Source: Vitis vinifera
Taxonomy: Eukaryota; Streptophyta; Magnoliopsida; Vitales; Vitaceae
Assembly: GCF_030704535.1 (NCBI RefSeq)
Contig: NC_081818.1
Span: forward strand, 2,927,001 to 2,991,000
DNA length: 64,000 nucleotides
Direction of reading: 5' to 3'
Shown here in pieces: positions 14,201 to 22,257 of the stretch. Within the stretch, counting starts at the first letter, position 1, and the number at the start of each line of letters is the position of its first letter. A program made the position numbers and the translations under genes. Below the pieces are notes generated by a model that was given only the letters and a program-made list of their open reading frames with translations, had not been told where the DNA came from and ran no database searches.

Positions 14201-17200
14201 TTCAATGCCTTTAGGGAAGAAAGGACCTCCAAGATATGATCTCAACCATAGACGACTGTCAACCCTTTCAAATGTCTAGGGTGCTCCTTCACTTGGAAAA
14301 TAAGGTTGGCTAATCAGAAAGCAAATTGTTTGATTAATTAGAAGGTTAATTTGTCAGAGGAGTCTGTTGTGAATTTTATTCTCTCTAATGTATTTTCTGT
14401 TTATCCCCTTTTTTTTTAGTTAGGCCTTTTTGGAGGCTGGTTGTTTGTTTTCCTTCATGTTTTTTTTCTTCTTGTAGAATATCCTTTCCTTTATATGAGA
14501 GGGGATTTACTTTAGTACAAAAGGCCCCATAAAGCCAATAGCCTTGATTGTTGTATTCTTTGTATGAGGAATTCAGCCAAACATGCCTTCACCCCTTGCA
14601 TTGAATTTAAGAGGGCATTATTATCTTGAATTGATACAATTGTCCCAAGAGGTATATCAGATATGATGTTTACCTTCTTCCTTAGATTGAGGAAAAGCCC
14701 TAAGAGGATAGCCTAGTGGAGAAGATCTATCCTTTGTTATGGGTTATCTGACTTGGGAGGAATGCTAGAATTTTTTAGGAAAAGTGGAGAACAATGGAAG
14801 ATGCTTTGAAAAGACTTGTTAACTCACTCCTCTTTAAATATGTTGCATTAAGGGAGGTCCTGGAGCTCCTTCTAGCATTCATTGGGAGGATTTATTATGG
14901 GACAATTGACCTTTTTTCCTACTTTACCCTCATCTCTACCTCCTACTGAGGTTTATACACTCCTACTCTAAAAGAGACAATCCAATAATCAAGCCAAATT
15001 TGTTTGGAAATCTAAAATTCTTCCATAGGTTAGCCTCTACATGTTTCATGGATAAAAAGAAGGTTAATACTAATGAATTGTTATAAATTACAAGCCTTGT
15101 GAAGCAATCAGTCCTGCTTATTGATCATAGAGAGTGGGGAGGCTGCTTACCTTGCTTTCCTTTGCTATCCTATAGCCTTGGAATTGTGGCAAAGGTTGTT
15201 CCTTTTGGTTAGTGTTTTTTGGGATTCCCCAAACACTTTGCTAATTTGTTGATTATTACTTCTTGGGATTTCAGAGGAAATATAAGGTGAGTTTTGTGGC
15301 AAAGGGTTGTATCAACCATTCTTTGGGTGATTTAGCTTGAAAGAAATGTCAAGATTTTTTCTCCTGGGCATCTGTTACCAAAGAGTTTTATGGCATGTCC
15401 ATCAGCTTGATCATGTCAGACTAAACAGAGATTTGTTGTCACTACAGGTAGCCTCAAGCTCAATTTTGATGGTTTTTCTTAAGGAAACTCAAGGTAAATG
15501 GCGATTGGTGGATTGTTCAAAGACCATATGAGATAAGGTGATTAGAGTTCTATCCAAGTTCTGTGGTTTGTTAGAGTTCTAGATACACACAAAATACTTC
15601 CAAAAAATTTCTCCTAACTAGCAAGGCATGAACACACACACACACACACACACAATACTTCCAAAAAATTTCTCCTAACTAGCAAGGCATGATTTTCTAA
15701 ATGTAAAAGGGCACTAAGGGAGCTAAAGATCAAACTCACAGTGTTCAATGTGTGTGGCAAACAGAAAATAGCTTGTACATCAGCATGATTCACAATATAT
15801 TTAACAGCATCAGGACCTGGAGTTCACAACAAAATACTGTTTTATGTTCAACAGGCTAAACCAGAGAGGGAAAGATCCATTTGAATGAACCAATATATAC
15901 CAAGGGTGTCATATAAAGGAACTGAGATATATGAATAAGCTGAGCAGGCATGGTCAACAATCAGCCACTCGGGTCTGTTAATAAAATAAAGTCCAATGCA
16001 AGCCCCCTGTTCCACAAGAAACCAAGGCAATCACATTAAAATATATATAAAATGGGCTGACAACTTTTCATTTTATAATACCCAGCTGAAGATGTCCATA
16101 ACAAGGCTATATATCAAGGCCAAAAAAAATGTGACTGAGAGCTTATCTCAGAATTTTAGCACATATTTGATGTGAGGAAGGTCCTTAAAAATAACTTGGT
16201 TATGTAAAACCAACTCACTTCTAATAACCCATGATGACGAAGACCAGAACCTATTGCCAACCGGACAGTGCCTGCTTCTCCATATGTCATCCATTTGTAC
16301 CTTCAAGTGTAGAAGAAAAGTAACCAATTCAAGCAACTTCAGTGGAGAACTATCTGCCACTGAATCAACTTGAAATACAAAGTTCATAAGTGATAGCTAG
16401 CTTACTCTCCAACTGTTCCATCTCCCCTCACTCTAGTACCCAAGTAGTTGTAATCTTTGAAAGCTTCAATAGCATGCCTGTTATTGTAAGTTGTAAGCAA
16501 CAAGTTATCTCTTTTTATACTAAACAAGTCAATAGACAAATCCTCCAAGCCCATAAGTTTCAATAAGTAGAGACCACACCAGGCATCCTCCGATTACAGT
16601 AAAATGAAATAAGGTGAATCACTGTAACAGAGCAGAGAGATAAATTAACCCAGTGACTGGAGTAATGACAGAGATTCTCACATAAAGTTATCATGTAATG
16701 TGCCAATTTCGGGATGCTCAGGTAATCTACTTATAAGCTTCAAAGGAGAGCGCACAGATCTGACATGAAATAAAATCCAACAAGTTATCCAGGAAAGGAT
16801 TAGCTAGCTATAGCTAACTGAAGAAAAACTGAATGTGCCCTACCTGTACACATTCCATTTTCCTGTGTTTAATTTTTCTGGAAGCACGACACTGTATCCC
16901 TGACCTGCCCAATATTTAGTTCCAGTATTTCAACATATGAAAAATGTTTCACACAGTTAATCTCTATAATGATAGATTACTCACTGTGAGTAATCTATCA
17001 TTAACTCCTATATCAAAGTCAAATTCAGTAGTCAATCAAGGCAATCTTCTGTTTCTATGTGTTAACTTGATATATGTAGTTAGCACAAGGTACCAACCTA
17101 TGGTTCCTGGAGGTCCCAGTGACGGGGTAAGAGATTTAAGACCAATATGCTTACCAGACTCATTTGACAAAAAAAACTCAAAAAATGGCAAGTTCTCACA

Positions 17201-17832
17201 GCCCTTTAACTACTTGAGCTCAGCCAACCCTCAAGCTAAGCTCATATGCAAGTGTAAAACTTATCATCTAACGTGTACCATGGCGACTAAACCATCTTTA
17301 CAGTGCTTTAAATTAAAGCTCTATTACAATTCTGTAATAAAGAAATGTGAATTTATGGATCCCGATTCAGTTCAATTTTGTATTTAGCAAAGAAGAATGT
17401 TTCTCTTTCCGTGGACTAATTCTTCAAACCACTTCAACAGTAACAGGGAAAAAATATATAAGAATATATATATATATATCAGACAGTCGCAGAAAAAATA
17501 TTTTCCGGGAATCTAGCATTTTTGTAAGAATTTTAAATAATTTTCAAAATTCCTTTCAATCATATATTAAAGAAGTCAAATCAACATAGTTGACGACCAC
17601 TGAATCAATTTCACATCTGACTAGCGCATACGACAAATTAAGGCTCATAAAATCGTGTGCAGGGGGTGGGTGAGAATTATATATTAACAAATAACAATAC
17701 AGACAAAGAAAAAGTACTATGAAAAAACTCGGAGGCGGTAGTGCTGGTTTGAACATGCGAGTCGAGAACGTGCGTGATCGGAACAAGATGTCCTTGAATT
17801 GCTTTCAGGCGACGCTGAGCAGTCGACTCCAT
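186..17832 (-). CDS. LACS6/LACS7: Peroxisomal long-chain acyl-CoA synthetase, 5' 14 exons (3' end beyond the window)
   Basis: Activates long-chain fatty acids with ATP and CoA before peroxisomal beta-oxidation. Exons in coding order: 17718-17832, 16844-16904, 16682-16759, 16406-16477, 16219-16300, 15901-16006, 15740-15816, 9976-10020, 9775-9861, 8644-8733, 8438-8517, 8221-8314, 366-454, 186-274. All have GT-AG borders and compatible phases, giving about 388 residues; plant relatives have about 700. The start MESTAQRRLKAIQGHL carries a PTS2 peroxisomal signal (R8-L9-x5-H15-L16). The AMP-binding P-loop motif YTSGTTGTPKG (residues 262-272) spans the 8644/8517 exon junction. FINRPEWLIVDHACSAYSY and LPLAHIYERANQV are family signatures. 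Acyl-CoA-binding and C-terminal parts are off the left edge, so a PTS1 cannot be checked. Introns 7 (5.7 kb) and 12 (7.8 kb) are inflated by retroelements. No stop or frameshift is seen, so the gene is probably functional. LACS6 versus LACS7 is not resolved. Confidence -1.
455..1289. other. LACS intron 12, unclassified part
   Basis: Intron sequence next to the exon at 366-454. No coding exon is recognised. Short open frames around 644-856 have no family signature. The T-rich end near 1140-1260 could be the tail of an old retroposon, but I cannot support a class. Confidence -1.
1290..1740. repeat. Diverged direct repeat, copy 1
   Basis: About 450 bases that match, with many differences, the sequence at 2700-3037 continued at 7917-8075. 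Shared landmarks are GGTTTGGCTAAC, an ATAGATGA..AGATAA..ATCCACT stretch, CATCT.ATAACTTTTTCC and CATAAGGAAATATCA. Copy 2 is split by the LINE at 3038-7916. The pair may be old LTRs, but no clear termini were found. Confidence -1.
1894..2098. mobile_element. Solo LTR (copia-like, 205 bp) with 5-bp target duplication
   Basis: Begins TGTTGAAATT and ends AATTCTTCA, the TG...CA form of an LTR. It is flanked by CAATG on both sides (1889-1893 and 2099-2103), a 5-bp target site duplication typical of Ty1-copia. No internal domain remains. Its TTTAGGAAAGTATTTTAGGAA block resembles the LTR of the copia element at 57318-61240, so the two may belong to related families. It lies in LACS intron 12. Confidence -1.
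2104..2699. other. LACS intron 12, unclassified part
   Basis: Nothing coding is recognised between the solo LTR and the second copy of the 450-bp repeat. It may be part of the same old repeat complex. Confidence -1.
2700..3037. repeat. Diverged direct repeat, copy 2 (left part)
   Basis: Aligns by eye with 1290-1640 and continues on the far side of the LINE at 7917-8075. It is the target into which the LINE jumped, which shows that the repeat pair is older than the LINE. Confidence -1.
3502..6801 (-). pseudogene. LINE ORF2: endonuclease - reverse transcriptase - zf-RVT, broken
   Basis: The endonuclease starts at 6801 (MNLKILSWNVRG) with the early CIQETKM motif of APE-type enzymes; a stop ends this frame at 6169. 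The reverse transcriptase shows GDYRPISLLGGLYKLLAKVL (around 5250), KGRQILDASLIANE, KGLHQGDPLSPYLF (around 4890) and the catalytic FVDD (around 4720). The C-terminal region has a zinc-binding-type segment (WGGANGEKKAHLVKWEVVC at about 4290). At least one frameshift near 5010 and several stops (for example near 5755, 4755 and 4440) separate the blocks, so no full protein can be made. Confidence -1.
6798..7916 (-). pseudogene. LINE ORF1 C-terminal remnant
   Basis: Upstream of the endonuclease is a charged stretch (6992-6798, ERELKRLECSINYEG). Before it lies a GC-rich segment (about 7340-7910) rich in Gly, Ser and Pro. This fits the low-complexity end of a plant L1 ORF1. The nucleic-acid-binding and zinc-knuckle parts are absent, so the element probably begins inside ORF1. 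The assignment rests on position and composition. Confidence -1.
7917..8075. repeat. Diverged direct repeat, copy 2 (right part)
   Basis: Continues the repeat interrupted by the LINE. It aligns with about 1620-1740 through TTTATAAA.ATAT and CATAAGGAAATATCA. It begins with the TTCCTTTAT target duplication. Confidence -1.
8144..8212. repeat. (TA)n microsatellite beside the LACS exon 12 splice donor
   Basis: About 69 bases of uninterrupted AT dinucleotide. On the minus strand it begins about 9 bases after the GT of the exon 12 donor (GTATCTTTT at 8220-8212). Tracts of this type mutate often. Confidence -1.
10380..11060 (+). pseudogene. Decayed LINE reverse-transcriptase fragment in LACS intron 7
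   Basis: Plus strand, opposite to the host gene. Reading across frames gives RT landmarks: KGRQIHDEVFIADEIVNDR (about 10470-10530), FKVDFE (about 10555), FAILVKDNAKSW (about 10650), a damaged equivalent of the QGDPLSPxLF block (ERLFPSLFVVMVNAL at about 10720), and FPNDT in place of FADDT (about 10845). Stops and shifts are frequent. No clear termini or target duplication were found, so this is an old copy. Confidence -1.
11331..12886 (+). mobile_element. Probable solo LTR (about 1.5 kb, SIRE-like copia) inside the decayed LINE
   Basis: Starts TGTTACACCAAGG and soon reads GATTTTGATAACAACA. Near its end it has ATATTCACCCCCAACC. The same start and end styles occur in the LTRs of the copia element at 18564-28349 (TGTTAGCCCAAGGG, GGTTTTGATGATAACA, AATTCACCCC). 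The LINE sequence on either side is continuous in the second copy at about 14520-14700, which shows that this block was inserted. The right end has drifted and is approximate, and no clean target duplication was found. Several GGTCATCCA / TGTGGATGTC motifs recur at 11880-12190. Confidence -1.
12887..14500 (+). pseudogene. Decayed LINE 3' region (zf-RVT and RNase H-like), copy A
   Basis: Continues the LINE after the inserted LTR. Around 13975-14060 a CTGAAACTGCACTTTGATGG segment reads LKLHFDG, as at the start of plant LINE RNase H domains. LANQKANCL near 14315 resembles the end of that domain. The frame is broken throughout. Confidence -1.
14510..15545 (+). repeat. Second copy (B) of the decayed LINE 3' region
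   Basis: Repeats 11165-11330 joined to 12887-14070 without the inserted LTR. Shared points are GCCAATAGCATTGATTGTTG versus GCCAATAGCCTTGATTGTTG (11185 and 14534), the TAGCCT.GTGGAGAAG.TCTAT block (about 12925 and 14710), and the LKLxFDG segment (13980 and 15450). It shows a partial duplication or a second insertion of the same LINE family. Confidence -1.
15592..15692. repeat. Tandem duplication of ~39 bp separated by an (AC)n run
   Basis: The segment from AATACTTCCAAAAAATTTCT to AAGGCATGA occurs at 15593-15631 and again at 15654-15692, with (AC)n between. Each copy is preceded by ACAC sequence, suggesting slippage or unequal exchange. It is about 50 bp 3' of LACS exon 7 on the gene's strand, inside intron 7. 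Confidence -1.
16967..17003. repeat. Perfect 37-bp palindrome in LACS intron 1
   Basis: The left arm TAATGATAGATTACTCAC (16967-16984) and right arm GTGAGTAATCTATCATTA (16986-17003) are exact inverse complements around a single T. There is no coding role. It could form a hairpin in RNA or a cruciform in DNA. Confidence -1.
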
Positions 17833-18563
17833 CGAACTATTTCAGGAAAAAGGAGACTCTCCGTCACCGATCTCCAATTCCAATCCCAGATTCACGAGCC
17901 AGTGATTGTTTCCCGGGAAAGTGTTTTGGTTAAGGAACTGGAACAGGTATGATCGGTGGATTGAGAGAGAACCTAAAGAGAGAAACTAGAAAGAGAAATA
18001 GAGAGGACACGTTTGGTGTGGTGTGGTGTGGTGCGGTGGGTGTGAGTCGTGTGACCCTTTCTAACGTCCGCCGGTGGTGGTGAGCTGGAAGTGGCCTAGA
18101 ATGAGCGGGATGGACGATGCGCACTGGTACCAAAATCCACGTGGAATGTACGAGGACTGTTTGAAGAGGAGGGAATAATAATTGGAATTAAAACTTTAAC
18201 CAAACTTTATGATTATCTTAAAATTTATTAATTAATTATTTGATAAAATTAATTTAAAATTTATCCCCAATAATCATTAATATATTTATCCTCATAAATT
18301 ATAATTAGAGCAAAGAATATCCAATAGATGTTATGAAATAGGAAAAAAAAATCATAAAAGTAATTAAAATAAATAAAAATAAAAAATAAAATAAAGATAT
18401 AAACTTAAAAATAAGTTAATTATTTTTACTTATTACTTATAATTATTTTTTACTTTTAAACATGCCATAAAGTTATTTTATCAAATATATTTTAATTTAC
18501 TCAATGACATAAATAAATTATTAAATTACTTTAAGTTATTAAGTTAGTTTATCAAATATTTAC
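17833..18563 (-). promoter_or_regulatory. 5' flank of the LACS gene
   Basis: This covers the presumed 5' UTR and promoter. The first ~300 bases upstream of the ATG are GC-richer, with a short GTGTG-rich stretch near 18016-18040. From about 18180 to 18563 the sequence becomes very AT-rich, up to the copia insertion at 18564. No clear TATA box was chosen, and the transcription start is unknown. Confidence -1.
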
Positions 18564-19790
18564 TGAGAAAATATAGACTAATCTTAAATGAGAAAAACAC
18601 CCAAGAGGGGAGGATGAATTGGGTTTTTCAAAAAAAAATTCAACACAACAAATTCAAGCACAATAGAATCAAATATAAAGAAATAGAGTTAGAGAAATCA
18701 AAATCAGGTTTTATAGTGGTTCAACACTTTCTTAACTATGTCCACTCTTTTTAAGCTCCAAACTGAATGAGGGTTCCATTAACTTGAAGTTTCAACCAAG
18801 TTTCTAATCTCCTTTACACTTGGATTTCGGTTCCAATGAGCTCTTACACAATCTCTTCAAGATTCAACTCAATTGAAAGCTTTAACACTCAATTTTACAA
18901 GAATGAATCCCTCAACCTAGCTTAATGATAACTCAAATACAAATCAAAACTAAGATGAATCACAAAGGTGCACTAAAGGATATGCAAGTGAAGATTTAAT
19001 GCACAAAGAAAGAAATGAGAGCTTTTAAGACAAGAATAAGTGGGTAGACAAATAAATGCAAGTGTTCTCTATGTCATAAATGAAGTGGAGCTCTCAATTT
19101 ATAGATTTCTAACCTCGGGAGCCAAGAAAAACAAAAAATAGCCTCAATCGGTTGAGTTGGGGGTCAATCGATTCACTAGCCGTTGGAGCATTTAATGCTT
19201 TGGCAGGTTACAGTTGCTTCAACCAGACCTCGACTGGAAGTCAATCGGGAAGGAGGATACCTCAATCGGGAAAGGAAAGCTATTGGAAGAGAGAAAGTGT
19301 TTTGCACTCCTTGACGGGACCTCGATCAGGCAAAGGTAACCAGTTGACTAGTACCCTGGTCGGTTGAGCCAATTGGCCCAATGCCTCGACCAGTTCAACA
19401 TTTTGGCCCCGAAAACCTATATTTTTCTATTCTTTTCTCTTCTAACACTTAAGCAAGGTCTTTAGGTAAATTAATATGTCAATTTTGAAATGTTTTACCT
19501 AAGGTACATTTGATAAAACTCGGGTTTTTAATGAAACTTTAACTTTAAGGAATAAATCGAGTTTTCAAAAAATGCATGAAAGGATATGTAAAACCTAAGT
19601 ACACTCATGCATTCATCTTACATTTGTTTTCTATGATTAAAAGTCTTCCAAACGTCTTGATCTTGTATCTATTAGGTCCTTTGATGAATTTCCAAATTAA
19701 TACCTGAGATTTTTACAATTCAAACTAATTAGTAACTTAACCATGGTTTGTTATCATCAAAACCTGATTAGGAGAACCCTTGGGCTAATA
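18564..19790 (-). repeat. 3' LTR of the 9.8-kb copia element
   Basis: 1227 bp. On the plus strand it begins TGAGAAAATATAGAC and ends GGGCTAATA. The outer TGTTAG of the other LTR reads TATTAG here, one visible mutation. It contains repeated TCGA / CGGTTGAG-like motifs around 19140-19400. Confidence -1.
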
Positions 19791-19806
19791 ATCTCCCCAT
19801 TTTTTA
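19791..19806 (-). promoter_or_regulatory. Polypurine tract of the 9.8-kb copia element
   Basis: On the minus strand it reads TAAAAAATGGGGAGAT directly before the 3' LTR. This is the usual site and composition for plus-strand DNA priming. Confidence -1.
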
Positions 19807-20129
19807 TGATGACAAACCTTGGTTATATAAGAGAAGAAAAATATCCCCCTCAAACCACTCATGGATCAATCAATCAAAATTCATGAAGTTAAAACCAAAA
19901 TAATCAAGACATGTGAATTTTCATTAAGAAACAATGTAAGTCATGAAACATATAACATATCATATATAAGTCAAATGTACATGAAACATATAAGCCTATC
20001 ATATACAATCCAAACAAATGATATGACAATGATATGCATGTGAGTCTCCTAGATCCTAAATATCTTCCCCTTTTGGCAACATAAAAAAAAAAAAAAAAAA
20101 ACAAATGGGGTCTCTATGAAATCAAGGTT

Positions 20130-21690
20130 GAGGAGGTGGAGGAGGAAACATGGAGCGTAGATAAGCCATCATCTCCTCATATTGACTCTCTAGGCGACGC
20201 TCAATGCACTCAATGCTTTACTGGAGATGCCCAAACAACGTCTGATGTTGATCCATGAGAGCCTCTAAACTCTCAAGCCATGAGGTAAAGCCAGTCTGCT
20301 ATTGATCCATGCGATTCTTCATACGCTCAAATCTTTGCTGCAAATACTCAAATTGAGAAGTGAAACCAATTTGATACTGATCTATGCGATCCTCCATGGA
20401 GTAGAATTGAGTATCATTGACTACTACAAGCTCATCTATGCGAGTGTCGAGAGAGCTAATATGAGCAGATAGATCCATCCAAGGCGCATGATCAGGAGCG
20501 TGAGGTGTCTGATGAGGTGGTGTCTCTATGTAAGGAGGCTCAATAAATGATGGCTAAGAAGATGGTCCCGTTGTGTAAGTCGGCTCAAACATCATCAACT
20601 CAGAAAATGTGGCCTCAAACTGAACAACTTTTGACTGGAGTGGAGGAATGTCAAGCTCAGACTCTCTCTACTGAAAGTCTCTCTAAAGGTCTACTCCATT
20701 ATCCATCTCTCGTATCTTGGCCTCTTCCTCTACTCCGGGATGTGCCTCTACCTGTCCTCGGGCTTGTGTTGGTGGTCTCTCTACTCGTTTAACCCAAGAA
20801 CCATCGGGGGCCTTCTTAAATTTCATCTGCCCCATCGACTTATCATCATACGTGTCATAACTACTGGGGGCCTCAAAATTTGTCTCTCGGCTCAAATCAA
20901 CCTTGACATCCTTGAACACTCTGGTAAGGAAGCGACCATATGGGAATACTCAAGTCATGCTCTCGCAACATGAGATCATGTGCATCATCATCAGGTACCC
21001 CACGTGGATCCATTTCCTCGTCAGAATAGATTCCATGAGGAATGCCTCATAATAGGAGATCTCGTCTCGATGTCCACCCCATGGTAGCATGATAGAGCAA
21101 ATCATGTGGTGTAGTACTCTACTAATCACGGTCAAGCTATGAGACGATGGTTTGTTCATCCTCTGGGTGTCTACAAGTCTGAAAATCCTCTGAACGACCT
21201 TTCTAGGCTCGAATCCCGGCATAGTGGGCCAAATCTTGGACTCGTACACCCTAAGTCCAACTAGAGCAATATAAAAAATGCGGCAGATGCTCTCCGGATC
21301 CAAACAGATCTCGACTCCTCTAATAATGGAAATAATCGGGCCACCAATGCCGTAAGTAGCCCTCGAATAAAAAGCTCACACCGAAGTCGAGAAAATCAGC
21401 TCTGAAACCGTCACCACGGGCAATCAACCCATCATAGAGAAAAGTCTCTCAAATCCGAAATGCTAGAGTTGGGAGAAATTGATATTTTTCCTTGGAACTA
21501 CCTTTCTCTTAGCAAACTTTTGCTTGTATCGCTGATAATCCTCCACAGAAATGAATAGGGCGGTGTCAAACCTCGCCTTTCGGCGAGCCTCCGTTTGAGG
21601 AGGCTGAGATGACTCAGCTGGGCGCTTGCCTTATGCCTTAGAGGCACCCGACTCTCTTCTTGGAGCCATGAGAAGAAGCAAAACACTGAA
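20130..21690 (-). pseudogene. Extra ORF region 3' of pol (plant transposon-protein type), broken
   Basis: Read on the minus strand, the frame starts near 21668 with MAPRRESGASKA. It continues through EARRKARFDTALFISVEDYQ (about 21580), PESICRIFYIALVGLRVYE (about 21280), SLTVISRVLHHMICSIMLPW (about 21100) and SSYDTYDDKSMGQMKFKKAP (about 20860). It ends in a stretch of repeated LDxRI/MDQ-type segments rich in Gln and Glu (20150-20480), probably coiled coil. Several in-frame stops break it. From memory the middle part resembles the domain called putative plant transposon protein. It occupies the place of the env-like ORF of Sireviruses, but I see no membrane segment that would support an envelope role. 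Confidence -1.
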
Positions 21691-22257
21691 GAAGGGGCTA
21701 GTAGAGAGAGAAATGAGCACAACCAAGAAGGAAACGAGCACAACCAAAACCCTAGGCGTGTAGAAATGGAGAAGAAGCCAACTGTGACGCGCGGAAGGAA
21801 GAGAATGCACTCCAAAGTCAAAACCCTAGCCTTCAATCGTCCCAAAAATCCAATCCAAAGCCTTCAATTGGTCCAAACCTTACTCAAAACCATCTCTAGA
21901 AACCGAAATGTTAAAAACCCTGAATAAATGGAGGAGAACAGTGGAGAAAAAGAAGTGCGAGTCTCTTTAAATCCTCAGTCTCGATGAATTGGTCGACTGG
22001 TCCTGGTTTGATTGACCGCCTGGTCAATGCGGTCAACGGGTTTGACTTTTCATATTTTGTGCATTTTCTTATTTTTTGATCCTTCTCCTACCATTTTCAG
22101 TTGAAATCTCAATTTTTTATGCCCAATGCGAAGGGAATTTTGACTTTTGGTCAAAATTTAACCATTTATCTAAGTATATGTCTATATGATGCATATGACA
22201 TGAAATTCATGCAATTTGAAGGTATATTCATCAAGAATTCATTAAGCAATCATTAGA

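Noticed and set aside
15592..15692. Target duplication of the intron 7 LINE
   Set aside because: The two ~39-bp copies flank only an (AC)n run and both lie on one side of the LINE, so they are a local tandem duplication.
16944..17387. 147-codon plus-strand frame
   Set aside because: It lies in LACS intron 1, crosses the 37-bp palindrome and shows no family signature.
17719..17952. Plus-strand open frame at the LACS 5' end
   Set aside because: It is antisense to LACS exon 1, whose minus-strand reading gives a PTS2 and joins in phase with 13 further exons.
20130..21690. Envelope gene in the 9.8-kb copia element
   Set aside because: It is in the right position, but no signal peptide or membrane segment is visible, so I do not call it an envelope protein.
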